DNA of 64,000 nucleotides. It comes from Trachythela sp. YZ-2020. Its lineage: Eukaryota; Cnidaria; Anthozoa; Malacalcyonacea; Clavulariidae. The notes below the pieces were generated by a model. The model had not been told where the DNA came from. It did not search any database and saw only the letters and a program-made list of their open reading frames with translations. Position 1 is the stretch's first letter. Each line of letters starts with the position of its first letter. Positions 22,311 through 33,180 of the stretch are shown here, piece after piece. Made by a program: the position numbers and the translations under genes. The stretch covers positions 186,001 through 250,000 of the forward strand of contig JADLSH010000331.1 of assembly GCA_016169945.1 (NCBI GenBank), in the 5' to 3' direction.

Positions 22311-22642
22311 CGGGGTTATGGGGGCCCTCATGTCACTAGCGCGAATGTACAGATATATAGTGCTTAAGGACCGAGGCTACTGGAGGAATATGGGGGCATG
22401 CTCCCCCAGAAATTTTATGCACTTTGGGGAAGATTTTGTAGAAATTTGATTGTAGAAAATGTTGTATATTAGATTAGCAAATTTTCAAATTGCCCTAACT
22501 GGATCTTCAAGGTTATTTGTTCTTACTCAACATGACTTTAATGTATTTTTCCCTGCAAAATTGCACTTGTTAAACATGGTGGGGGGGGGGGGGGGTGCTG
22601 GATGACTCACGCCCCCTTACCCCAATTAGTTACGCCCCTGAC
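22311..22642. mobile_element. hAT-like relic abutting exon 3
   Basis: It ends AGTTACGCCCCTG (22630-22642), the complement of a typical hAT end CAGGGGCGTAACT. It contains G-runs (14 G at about 22578) and the CCCCCAGAAA segment also seen in the 1761-2137 element. The left terminus is not recognised, so the piece is likely truncated or fused to the adjacent MITE. Confidence 0.5.
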
Positions 22643-22710
22643 GATTCATCCTGTCGATTGTCACACGTACCATCCGATCGATTGTAACGGTTATCTTTTT
22701 GTTTTTACAG

Positions 22711-22967
22711 GATTAGTCGGCATGTGTTTTATGATTGGATGTGACTTTGGATCAGCGTTTCTAGGATTACTTTTTCACATGATTGGAACACGAACTACAC
22801 TTATTGTTTATGCTGGAATGACTGCCATTGTGCTCGTAGTACTTCTACTTTACCTTAAATTTTCAAAACATGTTAATGATTATGAGAAATTGCCCGTGGA
22901 TAGCGATTGTGATGATGATAATGACAGTGCTAATGATATAAAAAATGATAACGATAGTGACAAGTAA
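22711..22967 (+). CDS. MFSD6-like transporter, coding exon 3
   Basis: The terminal coding exon follows a good acceptor (CTTTTTGTTTTTACAG|GA). It supplies the last two membrane segments (LVGMCFMIGCDFGSAFLG... and LIVYAGMTAIVLVVLLLYL). The segment GSAFLGLLFHMIGTRTT matches the conserved G-x-x-x-G...F-x-x-x-G pattern near the end of MFSD6-type proteins. A hydrophilic cytoplasmic tail rich in aspartate and asparagine follows, then TAA at 22965. The frame joins exon 2 as G(G|GA). Confidence 0.78.
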
Positions 22968-24229
22968 ATTCTACTGTAATATAGTCAGCACTAGAATGGG
23001 AGGATACTGCACGAAATTTGATTGGTTAATTAGCGTTTATTTATAAACAACGCATGCTTTTTACTAAAACACAGACAATAGGTCCTTTACATCAACATTA
23101 AAAGGGTAAAAGAGATGAGTGACCGGATGACTTGGAAAATAATGAAATGTTCAATTTTTTGGAAATAAGAAAGTGTGTAAAGATTCGGCTTTTTATATCC
23201 TATGTAAACTGTATTCCGTCATGTGAAAGAGTACGGATATATGTATTTCTTTTCTGAATTTTGTATGTACTTGGTGGATGAAAGGTGATTTTTGAGATAA
23301 TTTGTATATAATCAAAGATTGGAGTGGTATTGCTTAAAGTATTTAGAATAGGAATTTCTTTTGTGGAATTTCTATTGTGTGTTTGACTCAACTTATTTAG
23401 CGGAAGACACTTTTTAGTCTGAACACAGGGGCACGAATAATAGGCCTACAATGTGTTGAAATTACTTTTTCTTCACATACGTAAATATAACGATTCTTTT
23501 TATACATATTTATTATTAAGGCAATGTTGATTTAATATCTTTAAAACTAAAGCTATCGATACTATGCTGTCTACTTCATGTAAATCAAATATTATTGTAT
23601 TGCACAGACTGACCGTATTACCGTGGGCTCATAGCAAACGTCTGATTTGATTACACGTATAAACTGGTAATAATCTTAGAATAGTGAAGCCAGTGCGTTC
23701 TATTTCTCGTACGTCGAGAAAATTAAGTTCTGTCTTCACTCGTGCAATGTGAATATGCGTAGCTGGAATATACTGTAAGGGACTCAGATGTTGCTCTCTC
23801 TCTCTAGCTAATGTCTAGCTATTTTAATAATATAATCAACGTTGTATTGACGGACAGGATGACCTACGTATTTGAAAATCAACAAACTATACCGCATGCC
23901 AATAGTACAAGGGCAATTATGCAAAATAGACACTTACAAGTTAAAAACGCTTTAAAACTCGAAAATCTTTTCTTTTTTCGGTCTTTTGGCTGTTTTTTTC
24001 TCCTGTTGATTTTAACAAGTGAAAGTCCTCTAAACTATTTCTATTCATCATGTTTTGGATACTTTATTGTTTTTTTAAAAAAACTCAAAAAAGCTTGCAA
24101 AATGGCAGTTTCTGATGTATACATTGAAAAACAAATTCTTTGTCTTAGCCAAGCACGAGTTTGCTAGTTACCAGCTTTCTCTCGGTCTCTATTCGCGCAT
24201 GTGTATAAAGAAGGAAACCGTCCATGACG
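22968..24229. other. 3' flank and intergenic, no clear gene
   Basis: This follows the transporter stop. A 118-codon ORF at 23811-24167 (plus) has one hydrophobic stretch but no recognised domain. A CT microsatellite lies at about 23794. Nothing else is supported. Confidence 0.35.
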
Positions 24230-24435
24230 TAACATAATCACATAATGGCGGACGACTTTGGATTCCGCTATGTTGTCATATACCCGAGTGTAATAAATTT
24301 CCAAGCGGAATTAGTACCTCGGGGATAATGGCTTTCAAGCGTTTTGATTAGTTGGCTTAGCAGTAAATCTGAGACATTGTTTATCAGCCATAGTATTAAA
24401 TAATGCTTTTTTTCAAAATGGTTTCTTCTTTGTAG

Positions 24436-25708
24436 TGATTTTTCTTGATGAAATTAAACAAGTTAAGGATACTGGAATTCCACAAAACACAAAACTGCCA
24501 AAAAAATATGGCGTTAAGCTTTTTAAAGGTAGGAAGTATTTTTGAAATTAATTCATTAACAATAATTTTTTTGAAAATTTAAAACTTACCAGTAACAAGA
24601 AAACAACGACAAATTACATGTATTTTTTACTGTTTTTTTTTACACCAGAATGGTTCTCACAACAAAACGAGTTCACATCTGAGTTCGAGAAAATGGAAAT
24701 TGATGTAAGAATCAATGTTTATGAAAGTTCTACATGTCAGCTAGAAAAATAGATGGTTCTTACTGCAAAAAGTCAAGCCTAATGTCATTGCGAGCTGCGT
24801 TGGATTGGCATCTTCGCTCACCAGCGTACAGCAAAAGGTTTTCCATTTGCGACCGAGTTGCCATTCAAGAAGCAAATGAAACATTGCATTCCTACCTCAA
24901 GCACCTTATCAGAACAGGGAAAATCGCAGTTTGGTTCTACATTTCGCTGTATTTTGGTAAACGAGGCCGCGAAAACCAGAAATCGATACTACGTCTTCGT
25001 GTTACAGGCGCTGGAGAAGAGTACTTCGAGTTGAATAAAGATGAACCCGGGACGATGCTTTTGAGCAAAAATCACACAGGCGGTCTCGACGGCACTGAAG
25101 ACCACTCCGACGGCAAGATCTTCGCAATTAGTAATTGGCCATGACGTCCAGTAAATGCCATTAACTGCTACACCTAAGTCACATAAATCCCGGTATTGAG
25201 ACTCTATTCCAGAGACAAAAACCTCATTCTAGCATGTTCAATCCAAACAAAACCATAATTTGGTACGAGAGGAAAGTGCTTGGCCATAACCTGCGTTACA
25301 ACATGTTGCCAAATATGTCGGAATCTCGCCGTACTACACCAACCATTCGCTGCGAGCCACAACTGTTACTGTTTTTCCTCCAAAAACGTCGAAACACAAA
25401 AAATCAAAGCCATAACTGGTCACAGAAGCGACACAAGTATCGAAAGTCATCGTGAAAGACCAACTCTGAGCCAGTTCAAGCAAATGTCATCAACGCTGAA
25501 TTCGTTTGTTCATGGCGAAGAAAATACAGCAGCGCCTTCACCTTTGTCGATCATCTCAACATCAGTTGCCCCTCGTCAATCTCCAGCAGAAAGCAGCCCT
25601 ACAGTTGCGAACAGCACTATATCCTTTGGCAAAAATGACGCAAATATCCATCAGGCACACGGTGCGCAGTGCTCTGCATCAATTCTTCCGATGTTCATTC
25701 CCATTTAA
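24436..25708 (+). pseudogene. KIAA1958-like DUF3504 gene, degenerate
   Basis: Exon 24436-24528 (FLDEIKQVKDTGIPQNTK...YGVKLFK), a 120-bp intron (G|GT at 24529, acceptor ACACCAG at 24648), then EWFSQQNEFTSEFEKMEID and KKSSLMSLRAALDWHLRSP. This is the N-terminal part of the DUF3504 family, derived from tyrosine recombinases (Crypton-like). Lesions are a frameshift near 24725-24731; an in-frame loss of roughly 30 or more codons at about 24928 (GKIA|VWFYISLYFGKRGREN); TGA at 25142 and a frameshift near 25175; and another near 25325 around HSLRAT, which is readable only in a third frame. The expected active-site tyrosine in the last block is histidine (IESHRERPT). It is no longer a working gene. 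Confidence 0.75.
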
Positions 25709-26880
25709 CATAAACATGAACAATAATTAACTTTTCTTAAACGTTTTAAATTATTTGATTTATATCATGCATGATCCTTGTTGTAAACTTAAGCATTTTC
25801 AGTGCCATTTAGACTTGTTCTGTATTATGAAACGAACTTCCCGAGCGAATGTTTTAGACTTTTAGATCATGCGTCATGTGATTGACATTATGTATTTAGG
25901 AACGAAGTAAATTATATTCATAACGGAAGCGCATGTTATTGTATTTAACCTTATGCATATTTTACTACAGAAATTATACTAAAACAATCAGTCTCGGTGA
26001 TTATCGGTGAATAACCTCGATTTCGGTAAATAATCGCTAAGTAATAACATATGCAAGCAATAGTCAAGTATGTTTGTTTTGGCTGTACATTACTCGTTGT
26101 TATAGATAAACCAAAAACAATGTTATTGTTAATAAACCAAAAATAATGCTAAAATATTGTCTTGTCAAACTATATTGTTTCCATGGCAACGATCATCATA
26201 CCAATACGCAAGAATTATGTATAGATAATCAAAAATCGGCATGGAGAACATGGAGAACAAGTGAACAGTAGAAAAACAGTCGAATGACCGGAATAAGGAT
26301 ACGACTTTGACGTTTTGAAGCGTTTTAAACGTGTAAGTGTCTATTTTGCATACTTGCTATTAGCATGCAGTTTAGTTTGCGGATTGGCAAAGGCGAATTG
26401 TAACACTGTGCGGTTATTACAATATTGATTAAGCTTAAAGTATTTTAGCAAGTTTAAATTTGAATTTGAAGAAACTAACAACATAATCCCAAAGACTTAA
26501 TTTCAAAGGTAAAGTTTAAAAAATGCTATTTTATGAAAATACTATATTTTGTGACAAAACTTTGTGAAATGTCTAAGGTTAAATTTTACAGCAAATCAAA
26601 GCAAAAAGAGTACATAATAACACACCTACTTTATATAGTTGTGCGATTCATAATTTTATAGTTAAAGGTACAAATCTTATCATTATTATCTACAAAAAGT
26701 AAAAGAGATACACAGTGTTGCGTGTTACCATGGTTACAGTGATTGACTGAATACTTCAAGTTACAATAACTTTGGGGAAGTATAATTGCTTTGTTCGAAT
26801 GGGCGAGGGGATTCTGCATGCATGTATTTCTAAGTTTATACTAAAAATATAAAATTTCCCCCACCTCACCCATGTAGAAA
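25709..26880. other. No gene seen
   Basis: AT-rich intergenic DNA. Small ORFs do not resemble coding sequence, and no repeats with clear borders were recognised. Confidence 0.4.
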
Positions 26881-26915
26881 CCGCGGGATAACTTTACCAA
26901 ACTTACCAACCTTAC

Positions 26916-27082
26916 CAACCGGGTAACAAATGAATTCGTAACGTACACACTATAAGCTTAAATTTGATACCAATTTCTGTTGGTCCCAAGGTGGGTGCTA
27001 CTTTGGCTACCAAGAATTCCCGGCTTCGCTCTGAAGACATTTGTAAAGTTCCACTAGATTCTATCTTTGGGCACGCTTCATT
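26916..27082 (-). CDS. Candidate exon 2, unknown protein
   Basis: Bounded by a strong acceptor (CCTTTTATTTCCAG) at its upstream end and a GTAAGG donor at 26915. It reads in phase 0 as NEACPKIESSGTLQMSSERS and continues FLVAKVAPTLGPTEIGIKFK. The composition is protein-like and the frame is closed by a stop just past the donor. No family is recognised. It joins in frame to the candidate first exon at 27185-27253; a third exon must lie further left and was not found. Confidence 0.4.
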
Positions 27083-27184
27083 CTGGAAATAAAAGGAAGC
27101 AAGAATAATGATCAAAATTTAAATGTGAAAGCGCATTGTGATTGTTCGTGAAACGTACATCCCTCGCAACGCCAATAGTCTCAC

Positions 27185-27253
27185 AGCTGCAGTATTTCTG
27201 GCATCAACGGTCCTTCCTTGAAGACAAGAACGAAAACCGTGCATTTTCACCAT
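27185..27253 (-). CDS. Candidate exon 1, unknown protein
   Basis: ATG at 27253 opens MVKMHGFRSCLQGRTVDARN... and runs 23 codons to a donor GCT|GTGAGA. The phase (0) fits the exon at 26916-27082. Just upstream is a CRE-like TGACGTC (about 27264-27270) and a locally higher GC content, which suits a promoter. The donor is not a perfect consensus. Alternative: a chance open frame. Confidence 0.35.
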
Positions 27254-27263
27254 TTTATGCGCG

Positions 27264-27270
27264 TGACGTC
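27264..27270. promoter_or_regulatory. CRE-like TGACGTC site
   Basis: A CRE half-palindrome lies just upstream of the candidate minus-strand ATG at 27253. Regulatory use is inference from position only. Confidence 0.25.
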
Positions 27271-27724
27271 GTTGTTGACAGGGCGCACTAAAATACGGAC
27301 GGTGCCCCCTTTTGAAAAACTGTTCAAAACAACAAAACTCCAGGTTTTTGACTCCAGGTTTCTTACAGACATCACAAAACTGCATCTTTCAACAGACATT
27401 GGTAGAAAATATATATATTTCAGGCAGTTGGTTGAAGCTGCCAAATATATTCATGAATTATCACACAGTATTCTAGAGGGTTTGTAGGATGCAACTACCT
27501 TAAAAATATCGGAAGAACGTCGATGTTTCCAGTGAAGGCCATTCGTCTTGAAGTTAGTAGCCTGGGTCTGGAACAACATGTGATTTTATAGTGAAAAAAA
27601 CCCAGCGAACAAGTGATAAAAATAAAGCAATGAGATGGAGTTATATAGTCAAAACAAACTAAAAACAATCTTTGAAATTCACATTACAGAATTTATCAAT
27701 ATGAAAGAATAGGTGAAACAAATA

Positions 27725-28600
27725 GGTACCTGCAAGGTAGGGAATGCTGCGGGGACTTTTATTATCCTATAGCTTCTTGAAACAAACATGACGTTTATGC
27801 GACACAAATTATATTCAGTCATTCTAAATTATTGGCATTGACCCAGTTGTATGCCAGAAGATATCAGGTTGCGGGCTGGTTTGCACTGTGTTTAGGTGTA
27901 CTCTAGCATAGTTTGCCAGGATGAGACATCAGCAAGCATCAGTGAAAACTTGTTTACAAGCTAAATGTATCAGATTTGTCACAAAACATGAAAACATCAA
28001 TTGAAAGTTTTGTGACATCATAATTATAGCGGAATCCTATAATTTTTTAGTATGGGAGGTACTTTACGTTATTGTCAGTGTCATTAAGCAAATGAAAAAA
28101 AATCATGGTCGTAGTGGCAGGAAAATATAATTATCAGCACAGACAGTGTTCTGCGCACACTAAATCGACAACTGTTCAAATCCCAAATAATTGTGCTTTA
28201 GGTGACCCATAATATCTAACAAGCTTGAAAAGGAAGATGGAACGACGTTGTCGTTTTATCGCTTTTCGAATGCGAAAACATTCAAGGAAAGTAGACAAAT
28301 CTGGATAAACCCATGCTGTTTCAGTGTCTGGCAGGCTGGCGGTAACCTGGGCCGTCAAATGCATGGCCTCATCCAAATGATTTATCTCATTCCTTGATTC
28401 TCTCATTTTTGCATTTGGAAAGCTATAAAACGATAGTGTTGTTCCATCATTCTTCCTAACTCCGTTGTATATTGTGAGTCACCTACATGTAAAGCACATC
28501 TCTTTGCCATTCGAATATTTGTCATTAATAGTGCGTACAGAGAACTGAGAACACTGTCTCTTCTGACAATAATATGTATGCTTATATTTTCCTGCCAATG
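27725..28600 (-). repeat. Dispersed repeat, copy 1 (inverted copy at 38.2-38.8 kb)
   Basis: GGTACCTGCAAGGTAGGG (27725), AGCTTCTTGAAACAAACATG, TTATTGGCATTGACCCAGT, AGTTTGC-AGGATGAGAC and CATTCGAATATTTGTC all recur in reverse complement and reverse order at 38265-38775. This is collinear homology over about 0.8 kb with small indels. Confidence 0.75.
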
Positions 28601-28690
28601 CGACCACACATTTTTCATTCGCTCAATGACATTGACAATAACGTAAATTACCTCTCATACTAAAAAAATATAGGATTCTTTTATGAGTTT
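28028..28690 (-). mobile_element. Foldback element with internal ORF remnant
   Basis: The left arm (28028 to about 28170) and right arm (about 28535-28690) are reverse complements over about 150 bases (GAATCCTATA, TTTTTTAGTATG, TTACGTTATTGTCA, GGCAGGAAAATATAA). Between and into the right arm the minus strand encodes MTNIRMAKRCALHVGDSQYT..., then, after a one-base loss in an A run near 28405, MRESRNEINHLDEAMHLTAQ.... The two frames together span about 145 codons with protein-like composition. The family is not recognised. The related copy near 38.3 kb has more stops. Confidence 0.6.
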
Positions 28691-28799
28691 TTAACATTTC
28701 TATTTCGCGCAAGTGTACATATTTTGACTATCACGCTACAGAACACTGATAATTTTGAGAAGTCAAATTGACTCCAAAAGTGGAGTAAATAAAAAAGGT

Positions 28800-29310
28800 A
28801 CAGAACGACTTCACACTTATTCGTGTTGAACTTCAGTTGCCACAGATTAGCCCAACTATTCAGACTATGGTTGAGATCAGATTGTAGCGCTGATGAGTCT
28901 TCGTCTAGATCTTCCAATGACCTATATATCTTAGTGTCATCTGCATATAGTTTAGCCTTTGATGTAATAGCATCAGTCATATCATTAATATAACTTAAAA
29001 ATAGAATTGGCCCGAGTATCGTCCCTTGAGGGGTCCCGGATATAACAGGTGACCACTCAGAACAGGTTCCACGAATTACCAAGCGTTGAAGTCGATATGT
29101 TAGAAAATCCCTCGACCAGGCTAGCAGAACTCCATCAATGCCATAGCCACTTAGTTTCAAGAGCAGTCTTTCATGAGGAACACTGTCAGATGCCTTAGCC
29201 AAATCTAAAAAAATCACATCAGTCGGTATTCTCCTGTTTCGAGAGTTGGCCCAATCATTGACATAATTTAGCAGCTGAGTAACAGTTGATCTTCCTTTGT
29301 TGTTTAAGAT
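28800..29310 (-). pseudogene. LINE reverse transcriptase core
   Basis: Reads NNKGRSTVTQLLNYVNDWAN then the palm with FLDLAKASDS, SGTPQGTILGPILF and YADDTKIYRS. The usual F-D-x-V-D is S-D-S-V-P here, which is normal for CR1-type elements with PHERL. It is truncated after the NTNKCEVV thumb start. Confidence 0.82.
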
Positions 29311-29802
29311 CCTATATTAAGATCACTTAGCCTTTCTGTAGAGTAGTTTTTTCTTTCTGCTTAGTTTAATCAATTCATTAGTGATCCAAGGAGCATTTGG
29401 TTTTTTATTCTTTAGCTTAATTTTAGGTATACATTCATCCAGCGCAGAAAAAAGCAAATCTTTCCATGAGATCCAATTGCTATTAACATCAATTTTTGTA
29501 AATGCACAGTCCCAGGGGATAACATACATTAGACTCTTTAAACTTTGCCAGTCAGCTTTCTTGTAGTTATATGTACACTAACCTTTTCGATTTTCGGATT
29601 TCGTATGGCTCCAGCTTTAATTCAAAGGTCACCAAATTATGATCAGAAAACAGATCGCGTACGGTAACTTCATCAACAATATCCTCGTTAGTTGTCAGAA
29701 TAAGGTCCAGGATATTACTCCCTCTTGTTGGTTTATCGACCATTTGCACAAAGAACATATCATGAATAATATCAGCAAACAAAATATATTGTTCTGTGGC
29801 AT

Positions 29803-30654
29803 TCAAAGGTTGTAAGTTAGCCAGTCGAAATCACTTAGATTAAAGTCACCAACTAATACAATTTCCAGATTTGAAATCGCACTAAGTGCAGTATAAGGAT
29901 CTTCTATTGGTTTGTTGACTCTATCCGGAGGTCTATAAAAAACACCCAAGATAACTAAACTGTTTGAACGTGAATTAATTTCCACAAACAACAACTCAGA
30001 ATCACATTGCAAATCGTCCCTAACAAGTACTTTAATTGATTCCCTTGTTGCTATAAGCACACCACCTCTCGAGCGACCACGAACTCGTCTATCACGTCGT
30101 AATACTGAATAACCGGCAGGAAATATTTCTGCGTTGGTTATCGAATCGTCCAAGTGTGTTTCTGTTAGAACTATAATATCATATTGTTTAGCGGCAATTT
30201 CCAAGTCAAGCAAATGTTTTTTGTTTACGATGCTTCTTGCATTTGCATAGAAAACCAAAAGCCCATGTCGACATGCACTTGAAGCTTCGTTATTCGATCT
30301 CGTTGTGCTAGATTGTGAAACAACCTCAGGACCTGGGTTTACACTAATGTTCCCACTTCTTACTAATTTCTGAATTTGCGTAGTAGCCGAAGAGTTTGAA
30401 TAGTATTTAGTTCGAGCAATAAAGAAGCCCTTAGACTTGATACAAACGCATGAGTTCATGTCAGTAATCCTGTCCCTCGATGAAATATAGCCCAGCCAAG
30501 TAGCCATGTGTAGGTTCTCAAATCCTTCACAAGAAGCATTACTCCTGTAACAATACCTTCTCAAACCATATCTGTAAACTCCACTACAAACAAGCCCGTA
30601 AATCAGTACAAGAGCGAAAATGCACGGACCGACGGATACATGTCTGACCGCCAT
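29803..30654 (-). pseudogene. LINE ORF N terminus and endonuclease
   Basis: 283 codons. The N terminus has a hydrophobic helix (residues about 9-25). VRSGNISVNPGPE at about residues 98-110 resembles the 2A-like leader (D-x-E-x-NPGP) seen in many such LINEs but lacks the D-V-E part. The endonuclease then shows ANARSIVNKKHLLDLEI, DIIVLTETHLDDSI, RRDRRVRGRSRGGV and the catalytic-type LVGDFNL. The frame breaks one base off just after DFDWLTYNL and continues at 29806 with PTRGSNILDLILT and the FSDHNLV motif. Confidence 0.82.
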
Positions 30655-30904
30655 GTCAGACGGCGAATGTCTGTTTACTAACTCTCGCTTCCAAACGAAG
30701 GACCTTCGCTCGAAACGTCGAAGTTCTTGTCAATATATTCTTCACGTTGTTTGATCCTGTCATTTCTCAAGTCCATAGGCATGCCTTACTCCTGTTATCT
30801 CAATAATCGATGTCACGCTTCAAGCTACTCTGAGACCAGTCGATCAAGTTTTAAAAGTTGTCGGCAGGGTGAGAGGAGGTCATGGTCTCAAGTTGTATGC
30901 AGGT

Positions 30905-31130
30905 ATATGGCACTCACCTGGTCCTTGGTCCTGGTCCCTGCTACAGAGGAAATGTCCAGAAGGGGAGATGGGGAAATTAACCTCTGATAAGAGTAAAAAG
31001 TACTGGGACATCTGAAGAGGAAACAGGGGTTTACTTGCAATTTCCTCTGGGGGGGAAGTGTGGATGTTTTCTGGGATGTCCCAATGCATAACACCAATAG
31101 CAGTTCCATCTGCAGGCAATAACTGGATAC
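30905..31130 (-). CDS. Candidate spliced exon, unknown gene
   Basis: On the minus strand an open region ends at a strong donor (GACCAG|GTGAGT at 30914). Upstream are several acceptor-like tracts (TTATTGCCTGCAG, TGTTTCCTCTTCAG, TTTCCTCTGTAG). Two frames are open (one reads GVMHWDIPENIHTSPPEEI, the other MELLLVLCIGTSQK), so the true frame is undecided. A promoter-like CGGCCGCCATTTTG lies upstream near 31835. No family is recognised. Confidence 0.3.
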
Positions 31131-31831
31131 ACACACTTCAAAGTTTTTGAATCAGATAAAAGTTCTGGGGGTATCTCACAGGATTTCTTATTCCAACAGC
31201 ACAGTTTCTTGGATATGTAGAAATAAAAGATAAGTTCATCACAAACTCTTCACAGAGACAGAGTGTACATTAGCGCCAATCATTTGCTAAACTAAAAAAC
31301 AAAATATATATCACTCTGGAAAATACATGCAAGAACAACGCAGAAGATTAGTTTGATACTTTATAATTAAGCTGATGATACAGATCAACTAATCAGCCTA
31401 GTGACTAGTTGCCATAGCCAGCAATATAAAATGATTGTTGAAATTGACAAATATTTGTGCTTGGATTTTATGGCAATTTCGAATCAGAGACCTGGTGACA
31501 TGGCATGGGTTCCTTCAAAATTAAGTAAAGCAATATGACGAATTTTTCATGGCAGACTATATTTTGTATTGCTGTAAACAAAAATATAGAAATACCTGAG
31601 AGTTACTAAAATATCTCGGTAACGACCAAAAAATCAAGCACGAAATTGTAAAATTACAGCTTCGAAACTTTAAATATTCTTTATAAATCGAATTAAATAA
31701 GACCACGTACCTTTGTTTTAAACATATCACCCGTTGTTTGATGATTTAGAAGAAAAAATTAGCAGAAAATGCACTTTTTGTACCTAACTCTATATTCCAA
31801 CTCTATAGAATCCTCCATATATATTGGCTCC

Positions 31832-31852
31832 CAAAATGGCGGCCGAGATGCG
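31832..31852. promoter_or_regulatory. YY1-like AAAATGGCGGCCGAGATG
   Basis: AAAATGGCGGC matches the YY1-type motif that marks TATA-less metazoan start sites. On the plus strand it opens a 21-codon frame (MAAEMREDIYIKGSDLSGSS) and a GTAAGT donor follows at about 31979. On the minus strand it would lie upstream of the candidate exon at 30905-31130. It could serve either or both directions. Confidence 0.4.
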
Positions 31853-31989
31853 CGAGGACATTTACATCAAAGGTTCCGACTTGAGTGGGTCTTCTGTATG
31901 AGCTTTATTCGATGGTGGAAGAGGTAGCGAAAATATCGAAGAAATTTATGGAAACTAGAAGACTAAAAGAAAACTAATGTAAGTTTAAA

Positions 31990-33180
31990 CATGTTAAAAG
32001 TTTATCAGTAATTTGATTGCGCACTCAAACATGAATACAGAACACTGTGATGTACATAATAATTATGTATAATTTTACCTAACTTTTGCCTGTACGGCTG
32101 TACTTTTGTCTGTACTTTTCTTTTCATTTTCACCGTGTTTGACAAAATGTTCCTAATATGCGCATTATTATTTGTAAAAATTCTTTGGATACAGTTAAGC
32201 TATCCTTAATTTTTATTTTTATATGCAAGAAAAAGCATTAAGGCAGTATCAACTCAATTTTCCAGCTCACATTTCTTCATAATATAAATATTGATTGGCT
32301 AGTTGAAGTGTGTACTATGAGTCAGGATGATGCGATTAAAGCCCAGAATAGGGGTGGCTAAGGATTAAGAGTTAGGATTAAGGGTTAGGATTATGTTTGT
32401 GGTTAGGATTAAGGTTAGGATTAGCATTAGGATTATAGTTATGATTAAGATTAAGTTTATATTAAAAGTCAGATTGTTAATATGGAAATTGAGCCGAGAA
32501 TGGTGTGATTTGGGGATTATGAACCAGTCAATGTAAACCCTGACCCCCAGGGTTTGGGCGGGGCCGGATTAGGTATTTTCGTTTCTAATAAGAGCTAATT
32601 CCCCGCTATGGTGAGCGGTTCAAATGTTGAGTTAATGTTTATTACTTTAACTGTTAAATAATTTCATTAACACTTATGTCTGGACTATCATCTGTTATGC
32701 AGTATGTTGAGTTAATACATTTTACAGTCACTATGGCAGTTGTGGGCCATGTAAACATTTTTTGTAAATGTATTTTCATTTATTGTGTTTTTAATTACTT
32801 TTTTCTTGCTAAAATATAAACAAAAAAAGGAGGATTTTCTTATGGCGGTCCTGGGCCACCATACTACTGGATAGCTTGAAGGGACATTTTAATTAGGAAC
32901 AGTTTTGAAATGTCGAGTCAGAAGAACATGGTCGACACAAGTCAAAAATAAAAGCTCAGCACACTTTCTAACAACAAATAATAGCTGTGCATAAGCTTGA
33001 CTGTACTTCTTAAATAGGCAAAAGAGATCACTTACTCTTATTCTTGAATTTCTTATCGGAAATTGACGATAAAAAGCGGGATTTCCTTTAAAAAAGCATT
33101 TTTCAACTTTCGAACTGTTTTTTCCCTATACTTTCCTGACTAAATTTCAGCACTACAAATACATACATATGCATATACAT
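31990..33180. other. No gene; degenerate TTAGG-like repeat
   Basis: From about 32350 to 32450 there are imperfect TTAGGATTA / TAGGGTTAGGATT units reminiscent of telomeric repeats. The rest is AT-rich and unassigned. Confidence 0.5.

Larger units (their letters stand above)
28790..30740 (-). mobile_element. CR1-like LINE, truncated and internally deleted
   Basis: On the minus strand: 5' UTR (about 30740), ORF with endonuclease (30654-29803), frameshifted continuation (29806-29567 and 29529-29323), then RT core (about 29310 to about 28800). RT motifs include VIFLDLAKASDSVPHERLL, GTPQGTILGPILFLSYIND and catalytic YADD (about 28950). The RT fingers between 29323 and 29310 are missing, and the element ends abruptly at about 28800 after FNTNKCEVV. 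The RT thumb and C terminus are absent. Confidence 0.85.
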
